Shown here: one piece after another, positions 8,563 to 16,242 of the stretch
Position numbering within the stretch: position 1 is the first letter of the stretch
Layout: the number at the start of each line of letters is the position of its first letter
NCBI GenBank assembly: GCA_934255515.1
Contig: CAKQON010000019.1
Coordinates: 1 to 26,785, forward strand
DNA from: an uncultured Sutterella sp.
GTDB taxonomy: Bacteria > Pseudomonadota > Gammaproteobacteria > Burkholderiales > Burkholderiaceae_F
DNA length: 26,785 bases
Direction: 5' to 3'
Position numbers and translations under genes: made by a program
Notes under the pieces: generated by a model
Databases searched by the model: none
Told to the model about the DNA's origin: nothing
The model's input: only the letters and a program-made list of their open reading frames with translations

Positions 8563-9551
8563 CCGTTCCCGCAATTGATCAGAAGGCAATTGCAGAAGCC
8601 GTCCGCATTCTTGACGCGGGCGGCCTCGTTGCGATGCCGACAGAAACCGTCTACGGGCTCGCGGCCGACGCGGACAACGAAGAGGCGGTTCTCAATACCT
8701 ACCGCGCAAAGGGCCGTCCCACCGACCATCCGCTCATCGTCCATGTCGCCTCGGCCGAGGATATCCCGTGGTGGGCCGAATCCACACCGGAAGCGGAGGC
8801 GCTTGCGCGCCGCTACTGGCCCGGGCCCCTCACGCTCGTTCTCAAGAAGAAGCCCCGCTGCGGACTCTGGGTAACGGGAGGCCAGGACACGGTGGCGCTC
8901 CGTTGCCCCTCGCACCCCTGGGCGCATGCGCTCCTCAAGGCCTTCGGCGGCCCGAAGCACCGCGGGCTCACCGCTCCCTCAGCCAATTCCTTCGGCCGCA
9001 TCAGTCCTTCCTGCGCGCGCCACGTCGCCGACGACCTCGGCGTCAAGCCCGCGGGCAAGCTCGACATGATTCTTGACGGCGGCACCTGCGAATACGGGAT
9101 TGAGTCGACAATGCTTAATCTTTCCTCCGGACGCCCCGAGATCCTGCGCCACGGCGTCATCACGCGCGAAATGCTCGAGGAAGCGCTCGGCTGCGAAGTG
9201 CCCGACGCCGGAAAAGATGCGCCCAGGGCTTCAGGGCGCCTCAAGAGCCACTATGCGCCGAAAACCAAGGCAGAGCTTCTCTCCGAGGAAGCGCTCATTC
9301 TTAGGGCAAAAGCGCTTTCTGCCGAGGGACTCCGTCTCGCCGTCCTCGCTCCCGAACGCCTGAAGGCAAAGCTCCCCGAAGTCGCCACCTTCATCTCTGC
9401 GCCTGAGAGCGCACTTGCCTACGGCGCCTTCCTGTACGAAGCGCTCCACGAGCTCGATGCCGCGCACGCAGACCGGATCCTCATTGCGGCGCCTCCGTCA
9501 ACGCCCGAATGGGCGGCCGTCGACGACCGGCTCGGTCGGGCCACGGCTTGA
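8559..9551 (+). CDS. L-threonylcarbamoyladenylate synthase, Sua5/TsaC type
   Basis: This enzyme makes threonylcarbamoyl-AMP from threonine, bicarbonate and ATP, the first step of t6A formation on tRNA. The N-terminal YrdC domain (about 1-200) contains MPTETVYGLAADA, KGRPTDHPLIVHV, RYWPGPLTLVL, LRCPSHPWAHALL and TAPSANSFGRISP. A C-terminal Sua5 domain (about 230-330), linked by SGRLKSHYAPKT, makes this the long Sua5 form (330 aa) rather than the roughly 190-aa TsaC. The ATG at 8559 overlaps the purK stop. Earlier in-frame codons lie inside purK. TsaE, which acts later in the same pathway, is encoded 6.5 kb upstream. Confidence 0.94.
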   Translation: MTVPAIDQKAIAEAVRILDAGGLVAMPTETVYGLAADADNEEAVLNTYRAKGRPTDHPLIVHVASAEDIPWWAESTPEAEALARRYWPGPLTLVLKKKPRCGLWVTGGQDTVALRCPSHPWAHALLKAFGGPKHRGLTAPSANSFGRISPSCARHVADDLGVKPAGKLDMILDGGTCEYGIESTMLNLSSGRPEILRHGVITREMLEEALGCEVPDAGKDAPRASGRLKSHYAPKTKAELLSEEALILRAKALSAEGLRLAVLAPERLKAKLPEVATFISAPESALAYGAFLYEALHELDAAHADRILIAAPPSTPEWAAVDDRLGRATA

Positions 9552-9594
9552 GTCGATTGAGTAAACTGAAATAAATTCATTTTTCGAGACATCC

Positions 9595-9948
9595 ATGATT
9601 CAGATCTATGGCATTCCAACCTGCGGTTCAGTAAAAAAGGCGATTGCCTGGGCACGCGAAGCGGGAGTGGAATTCACCTTCCACAACTTCCGTACGGAAG
9701 CGCCGACGGACGAACTCCTCTCGGGGTGGATGAAGGACATTCCGGCAGCAAAGCTCGCCAATACCGCCGGCCCGACGTGGCGCAAGATTGATCCCGAAAT
9801 CCGCGAGGCGGCCAAGGCCAATCCTGACATGCTCAAAACCCTCATGCTTTCGACGCCGCTTCTCATCAAGCGGCCCGTGATCGTCTGGGCGGACGGCTCG
9901 GCCACCTCGGGCGTTGATGAAGCGCTCTGGAAGACGAAGGCCGTCTGA
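9595..9948 (+). CDS. ArsC/Spx-family protein, YffB-like
   Basis: This small thioredoxin-fold protein (117 aa) belongs to the ArsC-like superfamily. The N-terminal IYGIPTCGSVKKAIAW corresponds to the active-site loop, with Cys10 followed by a Lys pair at 14-15. TWRKIDPE and LLIKRPVIVWADG are also family-typical, the latter containing the cis-Pro region. It matches the YffB/uncharacterised subgroup better than true arsenate reductase: no ars genes are nearby, and only one cysteine is present. A glutathione-dependent thiol reductase role has been suggested for relatives, but the substrate is unknown. It has a separate 43-nt upstream gap and may have its own promoter. Confidence 0.85.
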   Translation: MIQIYGIPTCGSVKKAIAWAREAGVEFTFHNFRTEAPTDELLSGWMKDIPAAKLANTAGPTWRKIDPEIREAAKANPDMLKTLMLSTPLLIKRPVIVWADGSATSGVDEALWKTKAV

Positions 9949-9982
9949 GCGGCCCTGAGGCATTCAAAGGGAAGCGTCCTCC

Positions 9983-10891
9983 GTGCTGAAGGAACTCAGG
10001 TCATCGCTTGCGAATCCGGGGCCAGTGCTCCCGTTTCTCGCCCTTGTAGCCGCAACCGGCTTCTGGGGGAGCTCGTTTCTCACGGTCGCCGAAGCGCTTT
10101 CCGAAACGGATCCCTTCACGCTCGTCTTCATGCGCTTCTTTCTGGGTACGATCGTCCTTGCGGCAATCCTTCGGAAAACGCTTCGCCTGATCCCCCTGCG
10201 CACCTGGAAAATGGGAGCCGTAAGCGGCCTCGTCATCTACGGCTCCTACCTTTTCAACTGCGCCGGACTCATGACGACGATGAGCTCGATGGCGGGATTT
10301 CTTACGGCGCTTTACGTGCCGATCACGCCGTTTCTTTTCTGGCTGATTGTCGGGAAGCGCCCGGACCTCTGCGCCTTTCTGGGTTCAGGCACGGCCTTCC
10401 TCGGCCTCGTCCTCCTTGCCGACCCTTTTTCGCTTTCGCCCGAAACCGGTCTCGGCGAATGGATGATCATTCTGTCGGCATTCCTTTCAGCGCTTGAAAT
10501 CATCCTGATGGGGCGCTTCGCGCCCTTCTGCAAAGCCGCGGAAATCTGCTTCACGCAGCTTTTCTTTGTTGCCCTCTATTCCGGCGTCGGGTCGCTTGCA
10601 GCGCACTGGGCCATGCCGTCCCTCACGCCGACGGTGTTTTCTACCGGACTCATTCTTGCCGTCCTCTGGCTCGCGACGATTCTTTCCTGCTCGCAGTTTC
10701 TCCTTGCCTGGGGTCAGAAATTCGTTCCTCCCGCTCAGGCCGCCGTCATTTTTTCGCTCGAAAGCGTCTTTGCCGCAATCATCGGATGGCTTGTGGGCGA
10801 GCGCCTCGAGTTCTGGGGCTTCGCGGGGGGCGGCCTGATCGTTGCGGGCATCCTGCTCACGGAGTGGAAGCGCCTTCTTTCATCGAAATAA
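9983..10891 (+). CDS. EamA/DMT-superfamily transporter
   Basis: This 302-aa inner-membrane protein has about ten predicted hydrophobic helices in two repeats, the layout of EamA (RhaT/DMT) carriers. Helix 1 contains FWGSSFLTVAEAL, typical of the family, followed by FMRFFLGTIVLA. The second repeat includes AVIFSLESVFAAIIGWLVGERLEFWGFAGG, the best conserved family segment. The substrate cannot be read from the sequence, as relatives export amino acids, metabolites or drugs. The start is a GTG at 9983 with AAAGGGAAG about 10 nt upstream. murI begins 3 nt after its stop, so the two are cotranscribed. A link to glutamate or cell-wall metabolites is possible but unproven. Confidence 0.9.
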   Translation: MLKELRSSLANPGPVLPFLALVAATGFWGSSFLTVAEALSETDPFTLVFMRFFLGTIVLAAILRKTLRLIPLRTWKMGAVSGLVIYGSYLFNCAGLMTTMSSMAGFLTALYVPITPFLFWLIVGKRPDLCAFLGSGTAFLGLVLLADPFSLSPETGLGEWMIILSAFLSALEIILMGRFAPFCKAAEICFTQLFFVALYSGVGSLAAHWAMPSLTPTVFSTGLILAVLWLATILSCSQFLLAWGQKFVPPAQAAVIFSLESVFAAIIGWLVGERLEFWGFAGGGLIVAGILLTEWKRLLSSK

Positions 10892-10894
10892 CAA

Positions 10895-11731
10895 ATGACG
10901 AGCGAACTTCCCATCGGCATCCTCGACTCGGGATTCGGTGGCCTGTCCGTCGCGCGTGCGGTCAGAGCCCGTTTCCCGGAAGAGCGCATCCTTTTTGCCG
11001 CCGACTGCGCCTATGCGCCTTACGGCGACCGGGATGAGAGCTACATCATGGAGCGCCTCGAACGGATCATCGGCTACCTGACGGACAGAAACGTCAAGGC
11101 AATCGTGTTTGCCTGCAATACAGCAACAGCCGTTGGCGTGAAGACCTTTCGCGAGCGGCTCTCCATTCCCATCATCGGGATCGAACCCGCCGTTTTTCCT
11201 GCCGTCCGTCATACGCAGCGCGGCGTCGTCGGCGTTCTCGCCACCACGACGACCATCCGGAGCCGCAAATACGCCGAAGTGCGCGAACGCGCGCTGGAAT
11301 GGGCGGCCGTCAGCCGCCCGATGAAGGTGGAGGTGCTCGACATGCCCTGCCCGGGGCTCATGGAGTGCGTCGAGCGCGGGGACTTCTCTTCAGATAAGCT
11401 CGAGTCGCTTCTCGGGAAGTATGTTGATCCGCTCGCGCGTGCAGGCGCCGATGAAATCGTCCTCGGCTGCACGCACTATCCCTTCCTCGCGAACGCGATC
11501 AGCAGGCACGCCAAGGACGCGCACCTCATTGATCCCGCTCCGGCCGTTGCCGAACAGCTCGGAAGACGCCTCGCAGACCTCGATCTTCTTGCGCCGGCCT
11601 CATCCGATCGACCGGCGGATGCGGGCGCCGCCCTCGATGAATTCCGGGCAACCGGAGCCGATCCCGGGCGCGAATCCGTTCTGAGGAGCCTCTGGGGAAA
11701 GGACGCGAGGCTCCTTAATCTCTCCGTCTGA
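10895..11731 (+). CDS. murI: Glutamate racemase
   Basis: MurI converts L-glutamate to D-glutamate for peptidoglycan, using two cysteines as acid and base and no cofactor. In this 278-aa protein the catalytic Cys74 is in FACNTATA and Cys192 in LGCTHYPF. Asp11 in GILDSGFGG and the YGDRD segment are also conserved. Both halves of the pseudosymmetric fold are complete. The ATG at 10895 follows the EamA stop by 3 nt. The gene ends 1 nt before the oppositely oriented thioesterase stop, with no intrinsic terminator in the gap, so transcripts from the two sides probably overlap. Confidence 0.96.
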   Translation: MTSELPIGILDSGFGGLSVARAVRARFPEERILFAADCAYAPYGDRDESYIMERLERIIGYLTDRNVKAIVFACNTATAVGVKTFRERLSIPIIGIEPAVFPAVRHTQRGVVGVLATTTTIRSRKYAEVRERALEWAAVSRPMKVEVLDMPCPGLMECVERGDFSSDKLESLLGKYVDPLARAGADEIVLGCTHYPFLANAISRHAKDAHLIDPAPAVAEQLGRRLADLDLLAPASSDRPADAGAALDEFRATGADPGRESVLRSLWGKDARLLNLSV

Positions 11732-11732
11732 A

Positions 11733-12188
11733 TCAGGAGCGGAAGGTGAGGCGCTCGTCCCCGTCCTCGCACACGTAAGGCATCATGCGCTCGCGGATCT
11801 CGTCGGGGATGGGAGAGGAAACGAAGTTCCCTTTCGTATCGAGACGGACGCAGACCATCGTTTCCACGCAGCGCAGCCGCAGCTCCTCGCCCTTCGTAAT
11901 CGTGAAAGCGAATTTGACAGAGCTCGTCCCGAGCTTCTCGATCCAGAGACGCGCCGTCACGTCCTCTCCGGGACGCGAAGGCGACACAAAGTCCGTGTGC
12001 ACGCCCACAACCGGGAAGCCCACGCCGAATCGGCGGATTTCAATGAAGCCCACCTTCAGGACTTCATGAAGGTAGTCCTCGTGAAACTTGTTGAGGAGCA
12101 CGTAGTAGGTCGGGTGGTAGACGATCCCGGCAGGATCGCAGTCGCCGAAATGGATGCGAATGGTCTTTTCAAAAACCTGATGAGCCAT
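11733..12188 (-). CDS. Acyl-CoA thioesterase, 4-hydroxybenzoyl-CoA thioesterase/YbgC-like
   Basis: This 151-aa hot-dog-fold thioesterase carries the 4HBT signature near the N-terminus: IHFGDCDPAGIVYHPTYY, with the catalytic Asp in the DPAGIVYHP loop. VGFPVVGVHTDFVSPSRPGEDVTARLWIEKLGTSSVKFAFTI follows the family pattern. Such enzymes hydrolyse short or aromatic acyl-CoA, and the substrate here is unknown. The gene lies 39 nt downstream of kynB on the same strand, so both may share a transcript. Aromatic or acyl thioesters from tryptophan breakdown are one conceivable substrate group, but this is only context. Confidence 0.9.
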   Translation of the reverse strand: MAHQVFEKTIRIHFGDCDPAGIVYHPTYYVLLNKFHEDYLHEVLKVGFIEIRRFGVGFPVVGVHTDFVSPSRPGEDVTARLWIEKLGTSSVKFAFTITKGEELRLRCVETMVCVRLDTKGNFVSSPIPDEIRERMMPYVCEDGDERLTFRS

Positions 12189-12227
12189 GATTGAGTCGGA
12201 GCGTTTGTAAAAAAAATAAGAAGTAAA

Positions 12228-12869
12228 TCAGATGCGGGAGGAGAGCGAACGGAGAATCGAACGGACGGGACTCGCCTCAACGCCCCTGAGAGGAAGCGGG
12301 AGCGCAATCAGCTCGTATTCGCCCCCCGGGACATCGGAAAGGTCAAGGTTCTCGAGAATCGTCATTCGGTTCGCGAGCGCAATTCTGTGCGCAACGAGAA
12401 GTTCGCTTTCCGCCGGATCGACGCTCGGCGCGTCGGTGCCGACCAACGCCACGCCTTCCTCTGCGAGGCGCCGGATGAGCGCAGGGGAAAGCGCTCTGAA
12501 GTCGGGCGTCCAGGCAGCCGGCCGCTTGGCGCGCGTCTTGAAAAGAATGCGTGCGGGAAACGTGTTCGCCGTGAGCGCTTCCGGACCGATCGCGTCGGAA
12601 GAAGCCTCATGCGAGAGATCGATGACGAGCGCGCGGCCGATGAATGTCTCAAGCCTCAGAGAGGCGACGTCGTCCGCGCTGCTGTCGAGGTGGAGCGGCG
12701 CATCCGCATGAGCGCCGTCGTGGGGCGTCAGGGTGATTTCCGAGACATTCGCGCCCGCGCCTTCCTCAAGCCTTGAGATCCAGCGCACGGCAAAGGGCGT
12801 ATCGCCCGGGAATACCGGCGTACCGGCGTCAAGCGGAGGCGTGATGTCCCAGATTCTTCGCTTCTGCAT
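12228..12869 (-). CDS. kynB: Arylformamidase (kynurenine formamidase), KynB type
   Basis: KynB hydrolyses N-formylkynurenine to kynurenine and formate. The 213-aa protein belongs to the metal-dependent cyclase/KynB family: WDITPPLDAGTPVFPGD at the N-terminus and the metal-binding motif HDGAHADAPLH at residues 50-60 (His50, His54, Asp56, His60 as likely ligands). LVGTDAPSVDP and a C-terminal YELIALPLPLRGVEASPVR are also typical. Neither tryptophan dioxygenase (kynA) nor kynureninase (kynU) is within this window, so either they are elsewhere or the enzyme acts on another formamide. The start has GAGAGG about 12 nt upstream. A terminator-like hairpin lies 39-61 nt upstream of the start. Confidence 0.9.
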   Translation of the reverse strand: MQKRRIWDITPPLDAGTPVFPGDTPFAVRWISRLEEGAGANVSEITLTPHDGAHADAPLHLDSSADDVASLRLETFIGRALVIDLSHEASSDAIGPEALTANTFPARILFKTRAKRPAAWTPDFRALSPALIRRLAEEGVALVGTDAPSVDPAESELLVAHRIALANRMTILENLDLSDVPGGEYELIALPLPLRGVEASPVRSILRSLSSRI

Positions 12870-12904
12870 GGTGCTTGGCGACCTCTCATAAAAGAAACGG
12901 AAAA

Positions 12905-12930
12905 CAAAAAACGCTTACAAGAAGCGTTCC
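12905..12930 (-). terminator. Terminator-like hairpin in the kynB leader
   Basis: On the minus strand AACGCTT and AAGCGTT pair perfectly across a 5-nt loop (12910-12928), followed at once by a T-rich run (complement of about 12902-12909). This is an intrinsic-terminator shape lying 39-61 nt upstream of the kynB start and on the kynB strand. It could be an attenuator or could stop antisense transcription coming from the nitroreductase side. Confidence 0.5.
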
Positions 12931-12963
12931 GACGATTTTAGGTCAGAGGGCTGAAAGGCTTCC

Positions 12964-13029
12964 TATACTGCCATGCACGTTTTTTGGGGGAGACCCGGAC
13001 GCATGCATTGCGCTCGGGAGAGCTTCCCC
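12964..13029 (+). promoter_or_regulatory. Candidate -10 box and large leader hairpin of the nitroreductase gene
   Basis: TATACT at 12964-12969 is a good -10 box, although no clear -35 is present. Just after the expected start lies a long stem: GGGGGAG (12986-12992) with CTTCCCC (13023-13029), then CCCG with CGGG (12994-12997/13015-13018), then CGCA with TGCG around a TGCAT loop (13000-13012). The ribosome binding site AGAGG follows at 13036-13040. I do not recognise the structure as a known riboswitch. Confidence 0.5.
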
Positions 13030-13049
13030 GACTTTAGAGGACTTGACTC

Positions 13050-13595
13050 ATGAAGAACTCTGATTTTCTAAATATCCTGCAGTCCCGGCGCTCTCAGGGC
13101 CCGAAGATGCAGAAGGCTCCGGCTCCTTCCGAGGAGGTTCTTGAGGCCGCAGCGCTTGCCGCGCGCGCCGCGCCTTCCCACAATCCTGCATTTCCTGTGC
13201 GCTTTGTCGTCGCAGATTCCCGCGAAAAGCTCGCCGACATTTTCGAAGCGGCCCTCGGATCTGATGCCGATCAGGCCATGCGGGAGCGCGCTAGAAGCAA
13301 GGCGCTCAAGGGCGAATGCGCGATTCTCGTGATCGGCCCGAAGCCCTCGCACGACACGCCCGCCTGGATGGACCGCGAAAATCTGATGACGGCCGGCGGC
13401 GCGCTCACGAATTTCCTCAACGTCCTCTGGGCGGAAGGGTTTGCCGCCAAGACCGTGACCTCGCGCGAAATCACGGATCCGCAGGGACTCTTCGACCCTG
13501 AAACCGAAAGGCTTCTCTGCTTCATCCTCTGCGGCACGCAGGCCGCTCCCGCGGAGCCGCGTCCCGCTGCCCCCTCTATCCTTTCGCGCTGGTAG
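13050..13595 (+). CDS. Nitroreductase-family protein, YdjA-like
   Basis: This 181-aa flavin-binding fold protein resembles the short YdjA-like nitroreductases. The N-terminal LNILQSRRSQGPK gives the FMN-phosphate Arg-Arg-Ser pattern. AALAARAAPSHNP matches the family segment that contacts the cofactor, GGALTNFLNVLWAEGFAAKTVTS is the central helix, and LLCFILCGT lies near the end. The proteins reduce nitro compounds or quinone-like substrates with NAD(P)H, and the physiological substrate is unknown. The ATG at 13050 follows AGAGG with 9-nt spacing and lies behind a long leader hairpin. Its last 20 bases overlap the end of the convergent DUF72 gene. Confidence 0.88.
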   Translation: MKNSDFLNILQSRRSQGPKMQKAPAPSEEVLEAAALAARAAPSHNPAFPVRFVVADSREKLADIFEAALGSDADQAMRERARSKALKGECAILVIGPKPSHDTPAWMDRENLMTAGGALTNFLNVLWAEGFAAKTVTSREITDPQGLFDPETERLLCFILCGTQAAPAEPRPAAPSILSRW

Positions 13596-14643
13596 AGATC
13601 GGCCGATCCTCCTCGAGGATGTGGTCCGCGATCTCAGCGATTTTTCTCACCGTTACGGGCGCACAGCCTTCGGCCTTGTTGTTGACGGCAAGGTAGCTCT
13701 CTTTTCCGCTCCTTGCCGCCCGCACGATGAGGGATGCAATCAGCGCCCGGGTCGCCGGGTCGGCCGCATGAATGGCGTCAAAGGGCGTCCACGCGGCCTT
13801 TGCCGTATCGTAAAAGCGATGCGCCGCAAGCGACCAGCGGACGATGAGCGGCCCCTTCATCCTCCAGTCGCCCGGATCCTCGCCCTCGGCATCCATGAAG
13901 CGAAGGGCCTCGGTCTGGCGCCGGATGCCCGGCATCGCCGGATGAAGCCCGATGACAGGGCGCACGCCCGCCTCTCTCAGACGCTTCATCATGCGGGGGG
14001 TCAAAAGTTCATAGTTGCGGAATTCCGCCGCGAGAAGAAGTCCTGCGCCCGGCGCCTGAAGCGCATTGAGAAATGCGCCGATTTTTTCAATGAGCTCGAC
14101 CCTTGACTCGGTGGTCCTCAATTCCGAATGGGGAAGTGGCGAAAACTGAAAGACAAGCGGCCCGCATTTCCTGCCGAGTCCCATGCGCACGGGGCCGAGG
14201 AAGCGCTCCGCCGCAGCATGCACATCGAGAAAGAGTGGATTGGGGCCCGTGGGCACCCCGCGGTCGTTGCGCAGGTAAGGATCCGTCACATCCCTCGGCG
14301 CCTTCACGAGAAAGCGAAAATCCTCGGGCACCTGCCTCGCGAAGGCAGCAAAAGCTGAGGCCGAGAGCGGCCGGTAGCTATTTCGGTCGAGCCCCACCGT
14401 TCTGAATAAAGGCGAAGCGCTGTAGGCCGCGAGCCCATCCGCGGCAAGATGATTGAGACCGCTGCCGCGGCTCCAGACGATGCCCCGCCAGCCGGGAAAA
14501 TTCCAGCTCGAGGTGCCGAGATAAATGGAGGATGGGAGCCTTTGCATCATCTCCTTGAGCGCAGCGTCTGCCGGCTGCGGGAATACCGGGGCGCTCTCTG
14601 GCGGCGCATCATCAAAAAGCCCGGACGAATTCTCGGTCATCAT
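13576..14643 (-). CDS. DUF72-domain protein
   Basis: This DUF72 (YecE-like) protein has a TIM-barrel-type fold of unknown activity. The hallmark YLGTSSWNFPGWRGIVW appears early, followed by LFRTVGLDRNSYRPL, FRFLVKAPRDVTDPYLR, LVFQFSPLP, LLAAEFRNYELLT, and a C-terminal SYLAVNNKAEGCAPVTVRKIAE. The same frame could start at 14727, but the ATG at 14643 has GGAGGG 8 nt upstream and the extra 28 residues look non-conserved, so I use 14643 (355 aa). Its 3' end overlaps the nitroreductase by 20 bases in convergent orientation. Function is not known for the family, though distant similarity to endonuclease IV-like barrels has been noted. Confidence 0.88.
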   Translation of the reverse strand: MMTENSSGLFDDAPPESAPVFPQPADAALKEMMQRLPSSIYLGTSSWNFPGWRGIVWSRGSGLNHLAADGLAAYSASPLFRTVGLDRNSYRPLSASAFAAFARQVPEDFRFLVKAPRDVTDPYLRNDRGVPTGPNPLFLDVHAAAERFLGPVRMGLGRKCGPLVFQFSPLPHSELRTTESRVELIEKIGAFLNALQAPGAGLLLAAEFRNYELLTPRMMKRLREAGVRPVIGLHPAMPGIRRQTEALRFMDAEGEDPGDWRMKGPLIVRWSLAAHRFYDTAKAAWTPFDAIHAADPATRALIASLIVRAARSGKESYLAVNNKAEGCAPVTVRKIAEIADHILEEDRPISTSAKG

Positions 14644-14801
14644 GCTCGAAGCCCTCCGAAAAAAGTTGGGCGGCAGCGCCTCAGCCCGGGGAAAACCGGG
14701 TTTTCGATCAGAAAAGCGCTCATTCAACTATATCCGCACGGCGCCTGAAATGGCCTAAAATCAACAGATTATTCCTTCACTTTGTTTTTCTTTGGTTTTG
14801 A

Positions 14802-15542
14802 ATGACTTCTAGTGCTGAATTGCTTCTTTCACTCGACCCCGCAATGAGCGGCGCCGCCGACGAGCGCCTCGTCTGGGTGGTGGACGATGACGACGTGAGA
14901 GAGTCGCTCTCATTTGCGCTTCAGCTGCGCTATAAGACTGCCGACTTTCCATCGGCGCTTGCCTTTCTTTCGCGCGCGGACCTTGACCGCCCGGGATGCC
15001 TCGTCATTGCCGACGACATGGCCCAGACGGCCTCCGGAAGCATTCAGGACGAACTCGCGAGACTGAGAAGCCCAGTCTCCGTCATTTTTCTCACAAAGGA
15101 AACAGACCTGCGCACCGCGGTGAAGTACCTTCAGATGGGCGCCGTCAGCGTGCTCGAAAAGCCCGTCGACCCCGAGGAGTTCGATCATGCGGTCGACCTC
15201 GGCCTTGAGCGCTCCATTCTTCGCGACCGGCGCTACCGCCTCGAGCGGCTCTTTGAGACCCTTTCGCGGCGCGAGCGCCAGATCTTCGTTCTCGTCTGCC
15301 AGGGCCTCCGAAACGGCGACATTGCCGAACTTCTCAACCTCTCGCAGCGCACGGTCGAAGTTCACCGCGCGCACATCAGCAGGAAGCTCGGCAACGCCTC
15401 GCCCATCCGGCTTCTCTACGAACTCACCCAGACGCTGGGCGGAAACATCATCAGCGCCGAATTCGACGGCCTTGATCCCCAGAAGCTCGCGAACGCCATT
15501 TCGGCGGGCGAAGCGAGCTGCGTTCAAGCCAGGCGCACCTAA
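14802..15542 (+). CDS. FixJ/NarL-type response regulator, orphan
   Basis: This 246-aa two-domain DNA-binding regulator has an N-terminal receiver with an acidic pocket at VVDDDD (26-31) and the likely phosphoacceptor Asp71 in CLVIADDM. It also has a conserved Thr in VIFLTKE and a Lys in LEKPVDPEEFD. The C-terminal LuxR-type helix-turn-helix (about 154-212) is clear: LSRRERQIFVLVCQGLRNGDIAELLNLSQRTVEVHRAHI. The spacing to the conserved Ser-Gly supports Asp71, although the usual Pro after it is replaced by Gln. No histidine kinase is encoded nearby. The ATG has no visible Shine-Dalgarno and is preceded by a T-rich leader. The targets are unknown, and its neighbours on either side face the other way. 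Confidence 0.88.
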   Translation: MTSSAELLLSLDPAMSGAADERLVWVVDDDDVRESLSFALQLRYKTADFPSALAFLSRADLDRPGCLVIADDMAQTASGSIQDELARLRSPVSVIFLTKETDLRTAVKYLQMGAVSVLEKPVDPEEFDHAVDLGLERSILRDRRYRLERLFETLSRRERQIFVLVCQGLRNGDIAELLNLSQRTVEVHRAHISRKLGNASPIRLLYELTQTLGGNIISAEFDGLDPQKLANAISAGEASCVQARRT

Positions 15543-15546
15543 AAGA

Positions 15547-15617
15547 AGGCCGCCCGGAAGACAAGATCCAGAGCGGCCTATCCCACTATATCGGACGCCC
15601 GTCCTTTGACCCGGGCG
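15547..15617. terminator. Hairpins between the convergent regulator and Spy-like genes
   Basis: AGGCCGC (15547-15553) pairs with GCGGCCT (15573-15579), and CGCCCG (15596-15601) pairs with CGGGCG (15612-15617). They lie between two converging genes and may end transcription from both sides. Neither has a clear T tract, so this is tentative. Confidence 0.35.
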
Positions 15618-15641
15618 CCCGTTGGAGTCAACTCAAATCGG

Positions 15642-16217
15642 TTAGTAGCCCATCATGCCGCGATGATGCATGCGCGGACCGTTCATGGGGCAGTCGGGAT
15701 TCCCCGGAATACCGTCCATGCCGGGGCATCCGGGACCAAAGCCCTGGAAGCCCTGCGGACCGCGGAAGCCGCGATGCATGCCGTGGCCGGCGTGCTGCTG
15801 CTCAAAGCTCTCAAGCACGTACTTCTGTTCGGGAGAGAGCACCTTGAAGAGTTCCGTACGGGCGGCCACGGCCCTCTCAAGCAGATCCGCGCGGACCTTG
15901 GCAACCTGGGCGCGGCGCTCGAGGCGGCTCTGTTCGTCGACGGCGGGCTTGTCGAACTGCACGCCCGGCATCATGTCAAGCGCCGTGCGGGCATCGACAT
16001 AGGCCTTCCAGGCGCCCTGCTGTTCGGGCGTAATCGTTACGAGGCGAGCCACTGCTTCCCAGCCGGCTGCCTGATAGTCCTGCGAAGCATAGCCCGCGCA
16101 GGGCATGCCGCCGCGGACCTCGCCGTCATGGTGCCAGGGGCCGGCAATGGCGGCGGTGCCGACGCAAAGTGCTCCGACAGCGGCAAGCGACGCGATGATC
16201 TTGTGACTCTTTTTCAT
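15642..16217 (-). CDS. Spy/CpxP-like periplasmic protein with Gly/His/Met-rich tail
   Basis: This 191-aa secreted protein begins with a cleavable signal peptide (cut probably after AAIA, about residue 25). Two LTxxQ-type motifs, ITPEQ at 62-66 and LSPEQ at 127-131, are the hallmark of the Spy/CpxP family. They flank a charged helical region as in the cradle-shaped periplasmic chaperones. The tail (about 142-191) is rich in Gly, His, Met and Pro and has two cysteines, which suggests metal binding (copper or nickel). The family acts as chaperones, envelope-stress feedback regulators or metal sensors, and no sensor kinase is adjacent. AGGAG lies 9 nt before the ATG. An inverted repeat at 16243-16262 in its leader also occurs before modA. 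Confidence 0.8.
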   Translation of the reverse strand: MKKSHKIIASLAAVGALCVGTAAIAGPWHHDGEVRGGMPCAGYASQDYQAAGWEAVARLVTITPEQQGAWKAYVDARTALDMMPGVQFDKPAVDEQSRLERRAQVAKVRADLLERAVAARTELFKVLSPEQKYVLESFEQQHAGHGMHRGFRGPQGFQGFGPGCPGMDGIPGNPDCPMNGPRMHHRGMMGY

Positions 16218-16242
16218 GTTTTCTACTCCTCATGGTGCCTGA

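Noticed and set aside
12875..13063. Short plus-strand open frame before the nitroreductase
   Set aside because: No ribosome binding site and no similarity; it covers the hairpins and promoter region.
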